DNA of 13,212 bases. It comes from an uncultured beta proteobacterium. GTDB taxonomy: Bacteria; Pseudomonadota; Gammaproteobacteria; Burkholderiales; Burkholderiaceae. A model generated the notes under the pieces. That model saw only the letters and a list, made by a program, of their open reading frames with translations, had not been told where the DNA came from and ran no database searches. Position numbers and translations under genes: made by a program. Location of the stretch: assembly GCA_903892315.1 (NCBI GenBank), contig CAITHY010000145.1:1-13212 (forward strand), read 5' to 3'. How positions within the stretch are numbered: the stretch's first letter is position 1; each line of letters starts with the position of its first letter. Positions 1 through 6,662 of the stretch are shown here, in pieces.

Positions 1-46
1 CAAAAATGCCACAAAATGCCCAAAAAACGGTCTCAAGCCAATACAT
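1..46 (-). CDS. Start of an unidentified membrane protein (partial, runs off left edge)
   Basis: On the minus strand an ATG at 46 opens a frame that stays open for 15 codons to the window edge and reads MYWLETVFWAFCGIF. This is strongly hydrophobic and aromatic, as expected for the first membrane segment of a small integral membrane protein. A perfect TATAAT (61 down to 56) ends 9 nt before the ATG, the same arrangement as at other operon heads in this window, and there is no clear Shine-Dalgarno sequence. The product cannot be identified from 15 residues. In related genomes cytochrome oxidase genes can lie near this cluster, but nothing visible here proves that. The short length means an accidental open frame is possible. 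Confidence 0.4.
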   Translation of the reverse strand, partial: MYWLETVFWAFCGIF

Positions 47-55
47 CCAGCCGTG

Positions 56-84
56 ATTATAGGGTTAATTAGGCACAAGAACAA
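56..84 (-). promoter_or_regulatory. Predicted sigma-70 promoter reading out of the left edge
   Basis: The minus strand carries a consensus -10 TATAAT at 61 down to 56. Seventeen bases upstream lies TTGTTC (84 down to 79), which keeps the TTG of the -35 consensus but is otherwise weak. The start of transcription would fall near position 49, only a few bases before the ATG at 46. The remaining 47-146 stretch between this gene and the methyltransferase holds only this promoter and the palindrome at 133-144. Confidence 0.5.
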
Positions 85-132
85 ACCGGGATAACCCAGC
101 TTGAACCAATCTTGGTCGAGGTTTAAATGATA

Positions 133-144
133 GTAAGCGCTTAC
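133..144. promoter_or_regulatory. Perfect 12-bp palindrome, possible operator
   Basis: GTAAGCGCTTAC is a perfect inverted repeat directly beyond the stop codon of the methyltransferase and about 70 bp upstream of the -10 at 56-61. With its flanks on the minus strand it reads TGTAAGCGCTTACT, close to the central-CG palindromes bound by LacI/GalR-family repressors (for example the cre consensus TGWAARCGYTWWCA). It has no spacer for a hairpin loop and no following T tract, so it is unlikely to be a terminator. Operator function is inference; no regulator gene is in the window. Confidence 0.35.
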
Positions 145-146
145 AC

Positions 147-944
147 TTAGGCAGAATCTGACCTAGTCTTGCGCCCAATTTGATTTGGATCAATGTAAGC
201 GATGTTGTCCATTGTCTTTGCAAGGTGCTTTCCAAGGGCCCATGCATGTCCATAAACCACCTCTAAGGTGATTTTTGGTGGCAAAACCTCTTTTTCAATC
301 GCTTTAGGAGGGGTGGAATGCATCAACTTCAGCGCACCCATGTCTGCCAGCAATAAGGCTGGCTTCTCATAATCCAAGGTGAGGTACTCCATGTCCATTA
401 CAGGATCAGAAAACCGCTCTCCCAGCAAAGCATCTCCCATATCGTGCATATCCCAAGGACTCAATAAATTCTTAAGTTTTAACTCTGAATGAGTCAAAGA
501 GCGCAGCTGTTTTCCAGTATCGGGCCCTAGATAGCTAAAGGTGATTAAGCCGCCCTCGCGCAGCACGCGCCAACACTCTTGCAAAAAATGCTTCGGATCA
601 GGTAAATCCTGCAATAAAAGGTCGCTGAATACCAAATCAACCGAATTGTCAGGAATGTCAAATCTTCCAGACGATGTATAGCTTGCCAAGGGGCTAGTGT
701 TATTGGCAAACAAAGACCGCCAATTACTCAGCGCTTTAGCGCGCCACATTTGAAATCCTGAAACACCTTTTTCGGTAATGCTAAAAATACGCGCCTTTGG
801 ATAGCGTTTAGCCAGCATGTCCAAATGCTTGCCAGCAAAATCAGGGACAACCAAAATGTCTTTTACATCAAGCTTAACGATGTCTAATTTTTGCAGCATG
901 CGATCTGCAATTTCGTCTTGTAACCATCTGAGGGACTGGGTCAT
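147..944 (-). CDS. BioC-like class I SAM methyltransferase
   Basis: This 265-residue protein has the late part of the BioC (malonyl-ACP O-methyltransferase, biotin synthesis) fold: the acidic strand SVDLVFSDLLLQDLPDP (about 101-117), the helix LQECWRVLREGG (121-132), then FSYLGPDTGKQLR (136-148) and WDMHDMGDALL...DPVMDMEYLTL (164-190), which are typical of BioC relatives. The SAM-binding motif I is unusual: where GxGxG is expected the protein has DILVVPDFAGKH (29-40). It may therefore be a diverged BioC, a methyltransferase with another substrate, or a non-catalytic relative. The start at 944 is supported by a -10 hexamer 6 nt upstream and by the absence of a Shine-Dalgarno sequence. It is divergent from comF, with only 23 bp between the two start codons. 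No other biotin gene is in the window. Confidence 0.7.
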   Translation of the reverse strand: MTQSLRWLQDEIADRMLQKLDIVKLDVKDILVVPDFAGKHLDMLAKRYPKARIFSITEKGVSGFQMWRAKALSNWRSLFANNTSPLASYTSSGRFDIPDNSVDLVFSDLLLQDLPDPKHFLQECWRVLREGGLITFSYLGPDTGKQLRSLTHSELKLKNLLSPWDMHDMGDALLGERFSDPVMDMEYLTLDYEKPALLLADMGALKLMHSTPPKAIEKEVLPPKITLEVVYGHAWALGKHLAKTMDNIAYIDPNQIGRKTRSDSA

Positions 945-950
945 TGGCTC

Positions 951-979
951 AGTATACTCAGCGCCCCATGCGATTTCCA
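951..979 (-). promoter_or_regulatory. Promoter of the methyltransferase gene
   Basis: On the minus strand TATACT (956 down to 951) is one mismatch from TATAAT. It is preceded at a 17-bp spacing by TGGAAA (979 down to 974), four of six matches to TTGACA. Six bases separate the -10 from the ATG at 944, so transcription is predicted to begin at or next to the start codon. The -10 lies within the palindrome AGTATACT (951-958) and is therefore shared with the opposite direction. Confidence 0.55.
953..958 (+). promoter_or_regulatory. -10 element of comF, overlapping the opposite promoter
   Basis: TATACT on the plus strand overlaps the minus-strand TATACT because AGTATACT (951-958) is self-complementary. 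It ends 9 nt before the comF ATG at 968, leaving a predicted leader of only a few nucleotides. No good -35 is seen 16-18 bp upstream, so the plus-strand promoter may be the weaker one. Confidence 0.4.
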
Positions 980-1711
980 GAGAACATATTTCAAGTCATT
1001 TGTGAGCAGATTTTGCCAACCGCTTGTATTGCTTGTCAGGTTTTTCAAAAGTCATCCCTCTGTAATCGCTGTCTCAATCTATTACGAGATGAAGGCTTGT
1101 TGAACTATCAATGCTGCTACCAATGCGGCATAGCACTTCAAGCTTCAGAAATTGCAAGGCAACGTTGTATGCAATGCCAAACCTCGCAGCCCCAGTTTGA
1201 TGAAACTTATTGCCTAGATCGCTACGATGGATTGCTACAAACTCCGTTACATGAATTGAAGTATCAAAAACGGGTTGCATTTGCTAATGCCCTAGGGAGT
1301 ACATGGAACTTACTTCTCAGTAAAGAGCTTGAAAATATTTCCGCTGATTATTTACTGCCAGTGCCGCTCAGTGCTCAAAAGTTAGCGCGGCGTGGCTTCA
1401 ATCAAAGCTGGGAAATTGCTAAACGAATTCAGTGTAGAGCAGACATTCAAAAATCACCCTATGTGCTGCGGCGCCATCATTACTCAGAGCACCAGGCGGG
1501 AAGCACTCTGACTACTCGCCACCTAGCTATTCAGGGAATGTTTTACGTTGAAGAGCATTCCATTCAGCAGGTCGCAAACAAGACCGTGATTGTGTTTGAT
1601 GATGTTATGACAAGCGGTGCAACTCTTAATGAAATTGCGCGCGTTCTGAAGGACAATGGTGTATCTCGCGTAATTAACTGGGTCCTACTCAGGGCTGCGC
1701 GACCAATCTAA
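968..1711 (+). CDS. comF: ComF family phosphoribosyltransferase-like protein
   Basis: From the ATG at 968 the protein is 247 residues. The N-terminal part has four cysteine pairs (C20/C23, C32/C35, C50/C53, C67/C70), consistent with zinc-ribbon binding in ComF proteins. The C-terminal part is a type I phosphoribosyltransferase fold with LPVPLSAQKLARRGFNQ (130-146) and the PRPP-binding loop VIVFDDVMTSGAT (207-219). ComF is needed for natural transformation in Bacillus and Haemophilus, where it acts in the cytoplasm on incoming single-stranded DNA; the substrate of the phosphoribosyltransferase fold is unknown. The frame also opens at a TTG at 944 with a GAGGG 9 nt before it; that longer start would overlap the methyltransferase start codon by one base. 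I prefer the ATG because of the adjoining -10. trmL follows after 10 bp and is probably co-transcribed. Confidence 0.88.
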   Translation: MRFPENIFQVICEQILPTACIACQVFQKSSLCNRCLNLLRDEGLLNYQCCYQCGIALQASEIARQRCMQCQTSQPQFDETYCLDRYDGLLQTPLHELKYQKRVAFANALGSTWNLLLSKELENISADYLLPVPLSAQKLARRGFNQSWEIAKRIQCRADIQKSPYVLRRHHYSEHQAGSTLTTRHLAIQGMFYVEEHSIQQVANKTVIVFDDVMTSGATLNEIARVLKDNGVSRVINWVLLRAARPI

Positions 1712-1721
1712 AGAGTGCCGT

Positions 1722-2192
1722 ATGTTTAATATTGTTTTATTTGAACCCGAGATTCCACCTAACACCGGAAACATTATTCGTTTGTGTGCAAACACTGGCG
1801 CCAAGCTACATTTAATTGAGCCGCTTGGATTTCCGATGGAAGATGCTAAGTTACGCAGAGCGGGCCTGGACTATCACGAGTTTGCAAAAGTCAAAGTTCA
1901 CAAAAATTGGGTGCAGTTTTTAAAGGATGAGCAACCCAATCCTCGGCACCTCTTTGCATTGACTACCAAGGGCTCAGGAAAGTTTCATGAAGGCCAATAC
2001 TCGCCGGATGATTACTTTGTATTTGGCTCTGAAACTAAAGGCATTACAGATGAAGTGAGAGACTCTATTCCAACTGAGAATCGCATGCGTCTGGCAATGC
2101 AAGACAGCAGTCGCAGCCTGAACCTATCAAATACTGTAGCAATCGTAGTGTATGAAGCCTGGCGCCAGAATGGTCTAGTGGGCGGCCAGTAA
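1722..2192 (+). CDS. trmL: tRNA (cytidine(34)-2'-O)-methyltransferase
   Basis: This 156-residue SPOUT-class methyltransferase has the length of E. coli TrmL (YibK). It begins with the family signature MFNIVLFEPEIPPNTGNIIR, followed by RRAGLDYHEF (46-55), then FGSETKGITDE with the SAM-binding trefoil-knot glycine, and SRSLNLSNTVAIVVYEAWRQ near the end. TrmL uses SAM to 2'-O-methylate the wobble nucleotide of tRNA-Leu anticodons and works as a dimer in the cytoplasm. In the motif usually written IPM before the RS(L/M)NLSN segment this protein has LAM, losing the proline. The gene lies 10 bp behind comF. It converges with gpsA across 22 bp that contain no visible hairpin terminator. Confidence 0.93.
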   Translation: MFNIVLFEPEIPPNTGNIIRLCANTGAKLHLIEPLGFPMEDAKLRRAGLDYHEFAKVKVHKNWVQFLKDEQPNPRHLFALTTKGSGKFHEGQYSPDDYFVFGSETKGITDEVRDSIPTENRMRLAMQDSSRSLNLSNTVAIVVYEAWRQNGLVGGQ

Positions 2193-2214
2193 CAAACCGA
2201 TTTAGATGCTGTGA

Positions 2215-3237
2215 CTATGATTCAATTTTAGGATCGCGCCCCATGAGCTTTTTCACAGCATCATGCGGCTTTAACTTTCCAGATAGCACTTCACCCATCA
2301 TCGCAGTGATGGGCATCTCCACCCCTAGGCGGTTAGCTAAATCACCAACTGCTGCCGCGCACAGCACGCCCTCAGCAACGTGCCCAAGGCTTGCCAGAAT
2401 CTCAGGCAGTGATTTGCCGGCGGCAAGCTCAAGACCAACGCGACGATTACGCGACAGATCACCAGTGGCAGTCAAGATCAAATCTCCAACGCCAGTTAAG
2501 CCCATACAGGTTTCGGATTTACCGCCTGCAGCCTTCACAATGCGCATCATCTCTGCCAAACCACGTGTGAGAACAGCGGCGCGTGCGTTTAGGCCCAAAC
2601 CTAAGCCATCACCAATACCTGCGGCGATTGCCAAGACATTCTTGATGGCGCCGCCCAATTCCACACCAATCAAATCATCGCTTGAATACACGCGCATATT
2701 GCCATGATGGAAAGCAGTCTGAACGGCTTCACAAAGTTTTGTAGATTTGCTAGCAACTGTTAAAGCGCAAGGCATTCCTGTACCAACTTCACGTGCAAAG
2801 CTTGGGCCAGATAGTGCGCCATATGAATGAGTCACTCCATGAGAATGTATCTTGCTCTCACGTTCAACAACTTGGTGCGGCAATAAGGCAGTATTAGGCT
2901 CAAGACCTTTGCAGAGCCAAATAATATTGAGTGGGTGCTCAGCAATTTTTAATGCTTGGGCGATTGTTTCTGAAAGCCCTGACATTGGTGTAGCAATAAC
3001 CAATAAGTCATCGCTAGAAAGTCTTTTGATAGCAGCAGCAAAGTCGCTCTCGAACTTGAGCCCCTCAGGCAACCGAATTCCCGAAAGATAGGCACGATTT
3101 TCAGCACTCTCTTCAATCTCATTTAACTGCTGCTTGCTACGAGACCATAAAACCACATCACCCTCTTGGAGATAGCGTGCTGCTTGTGCAGCCATCGCCG
3201 TTCCCCAGGCGCCAGCACCAAGCAGTGTCACTTTCAT
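2215..3237 (-). CDS. gpsA: Glycerol-3-phosphate dehydrogenase [NAD(P)+]
   Basis: The 340-residue protein has the N-terminal dinucleotide-binding motif GAGAWGTAMA (7-16), the conserved CKGLE (109-113), LSGPSFAREV (142-151), the catalytic lysine K199 in GGAIKN, and TGVGDLILTATGDLSRNRRVG (248-268). It reduces dihydroxyacetone phosphate to sn-glycerol 3-phosphate, the backbone for phospholipid synthesis, in the cytosol. It is the last gene of the rhodanese-grxC-secB-gpsA operon, 24 bp behind secB, with only a weak ribosome-binding site. A secB-gpsA association is also found in other proteobacteria. Confidence 0.96.
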   Translation of the reverse strand: MKVTLLGAGAWGTAMAAQAARYLQEGDVVLWSRSKQQLNEIEESAENRAYLSGIRLPEGLKFESDFAAAIKRLSSDDLLVIATPMSGLSETIAQALKIAEHPLNIIWLCKGLEPNTALLPHQVVERESKIHSHGVTHSYGALSGPSFAREVGTGMPCALTVASKSTKLCEAVQTAFHHGNMRVYSSDDLIGVELGGAIKNVLAIAAGIGDGLGLGLNARAAVLTRGLAEMMRIVKAAGGKSETCMGLTGVGDLILTATGDLSRNRRVGLELAAGKSLPEILASLGHVAEGVLCAAAVGDLANRLGVEMPITAMMGEVLSGKLKPHDAVKKLMGRDPKIES

Positions 3238-3261
3238 GATCTGTGGGCTCGCTCGTTGAGC

Positions 3262-3774
3262 TTAGTGAGGCTTACTCTCAGGGGCTGCGCCATCCTTAGC
3301 GGCAGCTTCTTGTTGAGCTTGCATCAAACGATGCTCATACATGCCATGGAAATTAATCTCATTCAAATGAATTGGCTGGAAGCCTGCGCGACTAATAATG
3401 TCAGCGATATTTGAACGCAAATACGGATACAAAATTGTTGGGCAAGCAATGCCCAACATTGGATCAATTTGCTCAACCGGAATATTGCTAAACTCAAAAA
3501 TACCGGCTTGTTTTGCCTCCACCAAAAACAGTACTTTGTTATCGACTTTAGCAGTCACAGTGGAGCTTAAAACTACCTCAAAAATTGCTTCACTTAAGGG
3601 TGCAACGGAGATATCAATCTCCACCTGCACTTGAGGCTCAGACGCAACCAACAAAATCTGTGGAGCATTTGGTTGCTCAAGAGAGACGTCTTTTAAGTAA
3701 ATTCGCTGAATACGAAAGCCAGGTTCGTTGGCTTGATCCGCGCTTGCTTGCGGCGTAGAAGATTGTTCAGTCAT
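3262..3774 (-). CDS. secB: Protein-export chaperone SecB
   Basis: The product is 170 residues; E. coli SecB is 155, and the extra length is an N-terminal Ser/Gln/Ala-rich tail of about 18 residues plus a longer C-terminal tail. The core is typical: [20 protein letters not shown] (21-40), the beta-sheet region VQVEIDISV, and [36 protein letters not shown]. SecB is a cytosolic tetramer that keeps precursor proteins unfolded and hands them to SecA. It lies between grxC (25 bp upstream, with AAAGAAAG as a possible ribosome-binding site) and gpsA. Confidence 0.96.
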   Translation of the reverse strand: MTEQSSTPQASADQANEPGFRIQRIYLKDVSLEQPNAPQILLVASEPQVQVEIDISVAPLSEAIFEVVLSSTVTAKVDNKVLFLVEAKQAGIFEFSNIPVEQIDPMLGIACPTILYPYLRSNIADIISRAGFQPIHLNEINFHGMYEHRLMQAQQEAAAKDGAAPESKPH

Positions 3775-3799
3775 TGCTAACTTTCTTTGTATGTTTAAT

Positions 3800-4057
3800 C
3801 TATTGAGCTAATAATGGATCAAGCTTTCCAGCGCGATCCAATGCCACTAAGTCGTCGTAACCACCAACGTGCGTATCACCAATATAAATTTGTGGAACAG
3901 TGCGGCGGCCGGTGCGCGTCATCATGACTTCGCGCTGGACTGGATCACGATCAATCAAAATCTTTTCGAGATTGGCAACCCCTTTTTTAGTTAGCAACTT
4001 TTCTGCCATGACGCAGTAAGGGCAAACCTGGGTGCTATACATTGTTACTGAAGTCAT
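3800..4057 (-). CDS. grxC: Glutaredoxin 3
   Basis: This 85-residue glutaredoxin has the dithiol active site C12-P-Y-C15, the cis-proline segment TVP (53-55) and the glutathione-binding GGYDD (65-69). It reduces protein disulfides and mixed glutathione disulfides in the cytosol using glutathione, which is made by gshA/gshB elsewhere in this window. Its ribosome-binding site is strong: on the minus strand AGGAG (4067 down to 4063) overlaps the stop codon of the upstream rhodanese gene, as TAAGGAG, suggesting translational coupling between the two. Confidence 0.95.
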   Translation of the reverse strand: MTSVTMYSTQVCPYCVMAEKLLTKKGVANLEKILIDRDPVQREVMMTRTGRRTVPQIYIGDTHVGGYDDLVALDRAGKLDPLLAQ

Positions 4058-4066
4058 CGTTTCTCC

Positions 4067-4480
4067 TTACTTCACTAAAGGCAGGGCGGCGGCTTTCCAA
4101 GCTTGCACGCCGCCATCTAAAGCGCCCACTTCGGCAAAGCCTAGTTTTTGAGCTTCGGCTAGGAGTTTGCGCGACTGGGAGCCCGTTTCACAAACCAAGA
4201 TGACTGGGTGCTTACGGTCTAATTTAAGCTTTTCAATGGCTGCGGTTAAGTCAGCGGCGTTGGCGAATTTGGCACCAGGTAAATGACCTGATTTGAAAAC
4301 CTCCTCCGAGCGCAAGTCCAAGACGTAGGCTTTGCGGCGATTAATCCAAATCGTCGCTTCAGTAGGCGATAAGCCTTTTCCGCCAATAAGCGTAGATAAT
4401 GAGGGTAGGAAAAGCGCTATGCCTGAAACCAACAGCAGGGCAATAAGCGCTAAATTATCAATTTGTGTGAGAAAGTTCAT
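4067..4480 (-). CDS. Membrane-anchored rhodanese-domain protein
   Basis: The protein has one N-terminal membrane segment (LALIALLLVSGIALFLPSL, about residues 10-28) and then a single rhodanese domain: YVLDLRSEEVFKSGHLPGAKFA and the active-site loop VCETGSQSRK with the expected catalytic cysteine, then LDGGVQAWKAAALPL. Rhodaneses carry sulfane sulfur as a cysteine persulfide; the acceptor here is unknown. The frame extends one codon upstream to a GTG at 4483, but ATG 4480 is preferred because a consensus TATAAT ends exactly 6 nt before it. It heads the operon with grxC, secB and gpsA and is divergent from gpmA. Confidence 0.88.
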   Translation of the reverse strand: MNFLTQIDNLALIALLLVSGIALFLPSLSTLIGGKGLSPTEATIWINRRKAYVLDLRSEEVFKSGHLPGAKFANAADLTAAIEKLKLDRKHPVILVCETGSQSRKLLAEAQKLGFAEVGALDGGVQAWKAAALPLVK

Positions 4481-4486
4481 CACCGG

Positions 4487-4492
4487 ATTATA
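4487..4492 (-). promoter_or_regulatory. Consensus -10 of the rhodanese-grxC-secB-gpsA operon
   Basis: The minus strand reads TATAAT from 4492 down to 4487, a six-of-six match, followed by 6 nt and the ATG at 4480. There is no Shine-Dalgarno sequence in the 6 nt and no good -35 at 16-18 bp. It overlaps the plus-strand -10 for gpmA by two bases. Confidence 0.5.
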
Positions 4493-4496
4493 GAAT
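4491..4496 (+). promoter_or_regulatory. -10 element of the gpmA-ctpA-moeB operon
   Basis: The plus strand reads TAGAAT, one mismatch from TATAAT, ending 6 nt before the gpmA ATG at 4503. An alternative overlapping hexamer TATAGA lies at 4489-4494. No clear -35 is seen at normal spacing. Both readings leave essentially no 5' untranslated region. Confidence 0.42.
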
Positions 4497-4502
4497 GGCT
4501 CT

Positions 4503-5192
4503 ATGAAACAACTTGTCCTTATTCGTCATGGCGAATCCGCCTGGAACCTTGAAAACCGCTTCACTGGCTGGGCGGACGTTGACTTAACCCCTAAAGGCGC
4601 AGAACAGGCCACCGCAGCAGGTGAAAACCTCAAAAAAGCAGGTTATGAATTTGATATTGCCTACACTTCGGTTTTAAGACGTGCCATTCGCACCCTCTGG
4701 CACGTTCAAGATGCCATGGATTTGATGTGGCTTCCAGTAGTACATAGCTGGCGCTTAAATGAGCGTCACTACGGCGCGCTCACTGGATTGAATAAAGCAG
4801 AAACAGCAACTAAATACGGTGATGAACAAGTTCATATTTGGCGTCGCTCCTATGATGTACGCCCACCGCTACTTGAGCATGATGATGAGCGTCATCCTAA
4901 AAATGATCTCCGTTACGCAAAGCTCAATCCTTCAGACATTCCTTTGGGTGAATGCCTGAAAGATAACGTTGAGCGAGTACTACCCTTATGGAATGAATCT
5001 ATTGCACCCGCTCTTAAGGCCGGCAAACGCGTTTTACTTGTAGCGCATGGCAATAGCATTCGCTCACTCATTAAGTATTTAGATCAAATGTCTGATGAAG
5101 CCATCATGGAAGTGAACGTACCCAACGGGGTGCCACTTGTTTATGAGTTAGATGACAACCTCAAACCTATTCAACACTTTTATTTGGATTAA
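4503..5192 (+). CDS. gpmA: 2,3-bisphosphoglycerate-dependent phosphoglycerate mutase
   Basis: The 229-residue enzyme shows the histidine phosphatase signature [10 protein letters not shown] with the phosphorylated H9 and R8, the substrate arginines in [10 protein letters not shown] (55-64), the acidic general catalyst E87 in [11 protein letters not shown], and the second active-site histidine H182 in [10 protein letters not shown]. It interconverts 3- and 2-phosphoglycerate in glycolysis and gluconeogenesis in the cytosol. It is about 20 residues shorter than E. coli GpmA (250), as in several bacterial forms of the family. The start directly follows a -10 hexamer without a Shine-Dalgarno sequence. 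ctpA follows after 12 bp. Confidence 0.96.
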   Translation: MKQLVLIRHGESAWNLENRFTGWADVDLTPKGAEQATAAGENLKKAGYEFDIAYTSVLRRAIRTLWHVQDAMDLMWLPVVHSWRLNERHYGALTGLNKAETATKYGDEQVHIWRRSYDVRPPLLEHDDERHPKNDLRYAKLNPSDIPLGECLKDNVERVLPLWNESIAPALKAGKRVLLVAHGNSIRSLIKYLDQMSDEAIMEVNVPNGVPLVYELDDNLKPIQHFYLD

Positions 5193-5204
5193 AGCAAAAG
5201 AGAT

Positions 5205-6638
5205 ATGCGCCAATTTCTAAAGAATTTCGCCCTAATAGCCGTTGGCCTTATCGCCGGCGTAGCAGCTACGATCCAGCTCTCCGCGACCGCTCAGCAAAGC
5301 GCGCAGCTACCACTGGATGAGTTACGCACGCTCTCCAATGTCTTTGCCCAAATTAAGCGTGAATATGTTGAACCTATCGAAGATAAGCAACTACTAACGG
5401 ATGCCGTTAAAGGAATGGTTAGCAGTCTTGATCCGCATTCCACCTTCTTGGATAAAAAAGATTTTGCAGAAATGCAAGAGATGACTTCTGGAAAGTTTGC
5501 TGGACTCGGCATTGAAATCACTTCTGAAGATGGTGTCGTGAAAGTACTTAATCCAATTGAAGATAGTCCTGCTGCACGCGCAGGTCTGCAGGCTGGAGAT
5601 CTCATCACACGTCTTGATGACAAACCCGTACGCGGGATGTCGTTAGATAAAGCAGTGCGCACTATGCGCGGCACTCCCGGAACCAAAATCACTTTGACGG
5701 TATTTCGTAAGAGTGAAGAGCGCAGCTTTCCGGTAACGATCACTCGTGCAGAAATTAAAGTTCAATCCGTCAAAACAAAAATTTTGGATAACGATATTGC
5801 TTGGGTGCGCATTACTAGCTTTCAAGAGCGCACTGTTCCTGATCTCGCCAAGAAATTGACTGATATTGCCAATCAGGATCCAAAGCTCAAGGGCATCATT
5901 CTTGACCTGCGCAACAATGGCGGCGGCCTATTGCAAGGAGCCGTAGGCGTGGCTGCGGCATTCTTGCCTGCTGACGCAGTCATCGTCTCCACCAAAGGCC
6001 AGTCTCCAGATTCAAAACAGATATTTAATGCAACACCAGCCATGTACCGCCTGAATGAGTCTGGTGACCCTTTGGCCGGTGTTCCAGAAATATTTAAGAA
6101 ATTGCCCATGGTGGTCTTGGTAAATGCTTATTCCGCTTCAGCTTCAGAGATTGTGGCTGGCGCACTCCAGGACTACAAACGTGCAACCATTATTGGAAAA
6201 ACGACCTTTGGTAAGGGTTCTGTACAAACCGTTCGTCCTCTGACCAATGACTCAGCACTGAAGATTACTACTGCTTATTACTACACCCCTAGCGGCAAGT
6301 CGATCCAGGCTTTTGGCGTCAAGCCAGATATTCCAGTTGATCAAAATAAAGATGGCGATCCTGATGATGTATTAATCACTCGCGAGATCGATAGTGAAAA
6401 ACATCTCCGTAATAAACAATCTGCTGAAGATAAATTGATTAAGGATCGCGAACAACGTCGCCTCGAAGAGTTGCAGCGCATTGAAGAGAAAAACGCCAAG
6501 AAGACTCCTGAAGAAAAAGAAAAGGATAAGAATAAGAAGCCGCCTGAGCTAGGCAGTGCAGATGACTTCATGCTTTCTCAAGCGGTGGCCTTTATTAATG
6601 GCCAGCCTGTGAAGCGATCCGCATCCAAGCTCGAGTAA
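5205..6638 (+). CDS. ctpA: Carboxyl-terminal processing protease (S41 family)
   Basis: The 477-residue protein has an N-terminal hydrophobic export segment (FALIAVGLIAGVAATIQL, 8-25) and acts in the periplasm. It has the S41 N-terminal helical region (36-95), a PDZ domain (about 97-170, with FAGLGIEI and AARAGLQAGDLI) and the protease core. By alignment with E. coli Prc (S452/K477) the catalytic dyad is S312 in NAYSASASEI and K337 in TTFGKGSVQ; the 25-residue spacing is kept. LDLRNNGGGLL (233-243) is the usual core strand. Residues about 407-449 form a very charged Lys/Glu-rich stretch, probably helical, before a short conserved tail. Substrates are not known from the sequence. AAAGAGA lies just before the ATG, 12 bp behind gpmA. 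Confidence 0.95.
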   Translation: MRQFLKNFALIAVGLIAGVAATIQLSATAQQSAQLPLDELRTLSNVFAQIKREYVEPIEDKQLLTDAVKGMVSSLDPHSTFLDKKDFAEMQEMTSGKFAGLGIEITSEDGVVKVLNPIEDSPAARAGLQAGDLITRLDDKPVRGMSLDKAVRTMRGTPGTKITLTVFRKSEERSFPVTITRAEIKVQSVKTKILDNDIAWVRITSFQERTVPDLAKKLTDIANQDPKLKGIILDLRNNGGGLLQGAVGVAAAFLPADAVIVSTKGQSPDSKQIFNATPAMYRLNESGDPLAGVPEIFKKLPMVVLVNAYSASASEIVAGALQDYKRATIIGKTTFGKGSVQTVRPLTNDSALKITTAYYYTPSGKSIQAFGVKPDIPVDQNKDGDPDDVLITREIDSEKHLRNKQSAEDKLIKDREQRRLEELQRIEEKNAKKTPEEKEKDKNKKPPELGSADDFMLSQAVAFINGQPVKRSASKLE

Positions 6639-6662
6639 TCCTTTAATCTCTGTGGCCGGTAT

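Noticed and set aside
1..20. Imperfect direct repeat of AAAATGCC at the left edge
   Set aside because: Two short A-rich copies inside a probable coding sequence for Phe/Gly-rich residues; too short to support a repeat array.
2193..2214. Possible terminator between the convergent trmL and gpsA genes
   Set aside because: The 22-bp gap has no hairpin or T run; transcription may run into the opposite gene or end Rho-dependently.
2243..2707. 154-codon open frame on the plus strand opposite gpsA
   Set aside because: It is antisense to a clearly conserved gene, its composition (Pro/Ser/Arg/Lys-rich) is that of a shadow frame, and it has no promoter or ribosome-binding site.
5291..5743. 150-codon open frame on the minus strand opposite ctpA
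   Set aside because: It lies wholly within the coding sequence of the conserved protease and shows no recognisable domain; it is a shadow frame.
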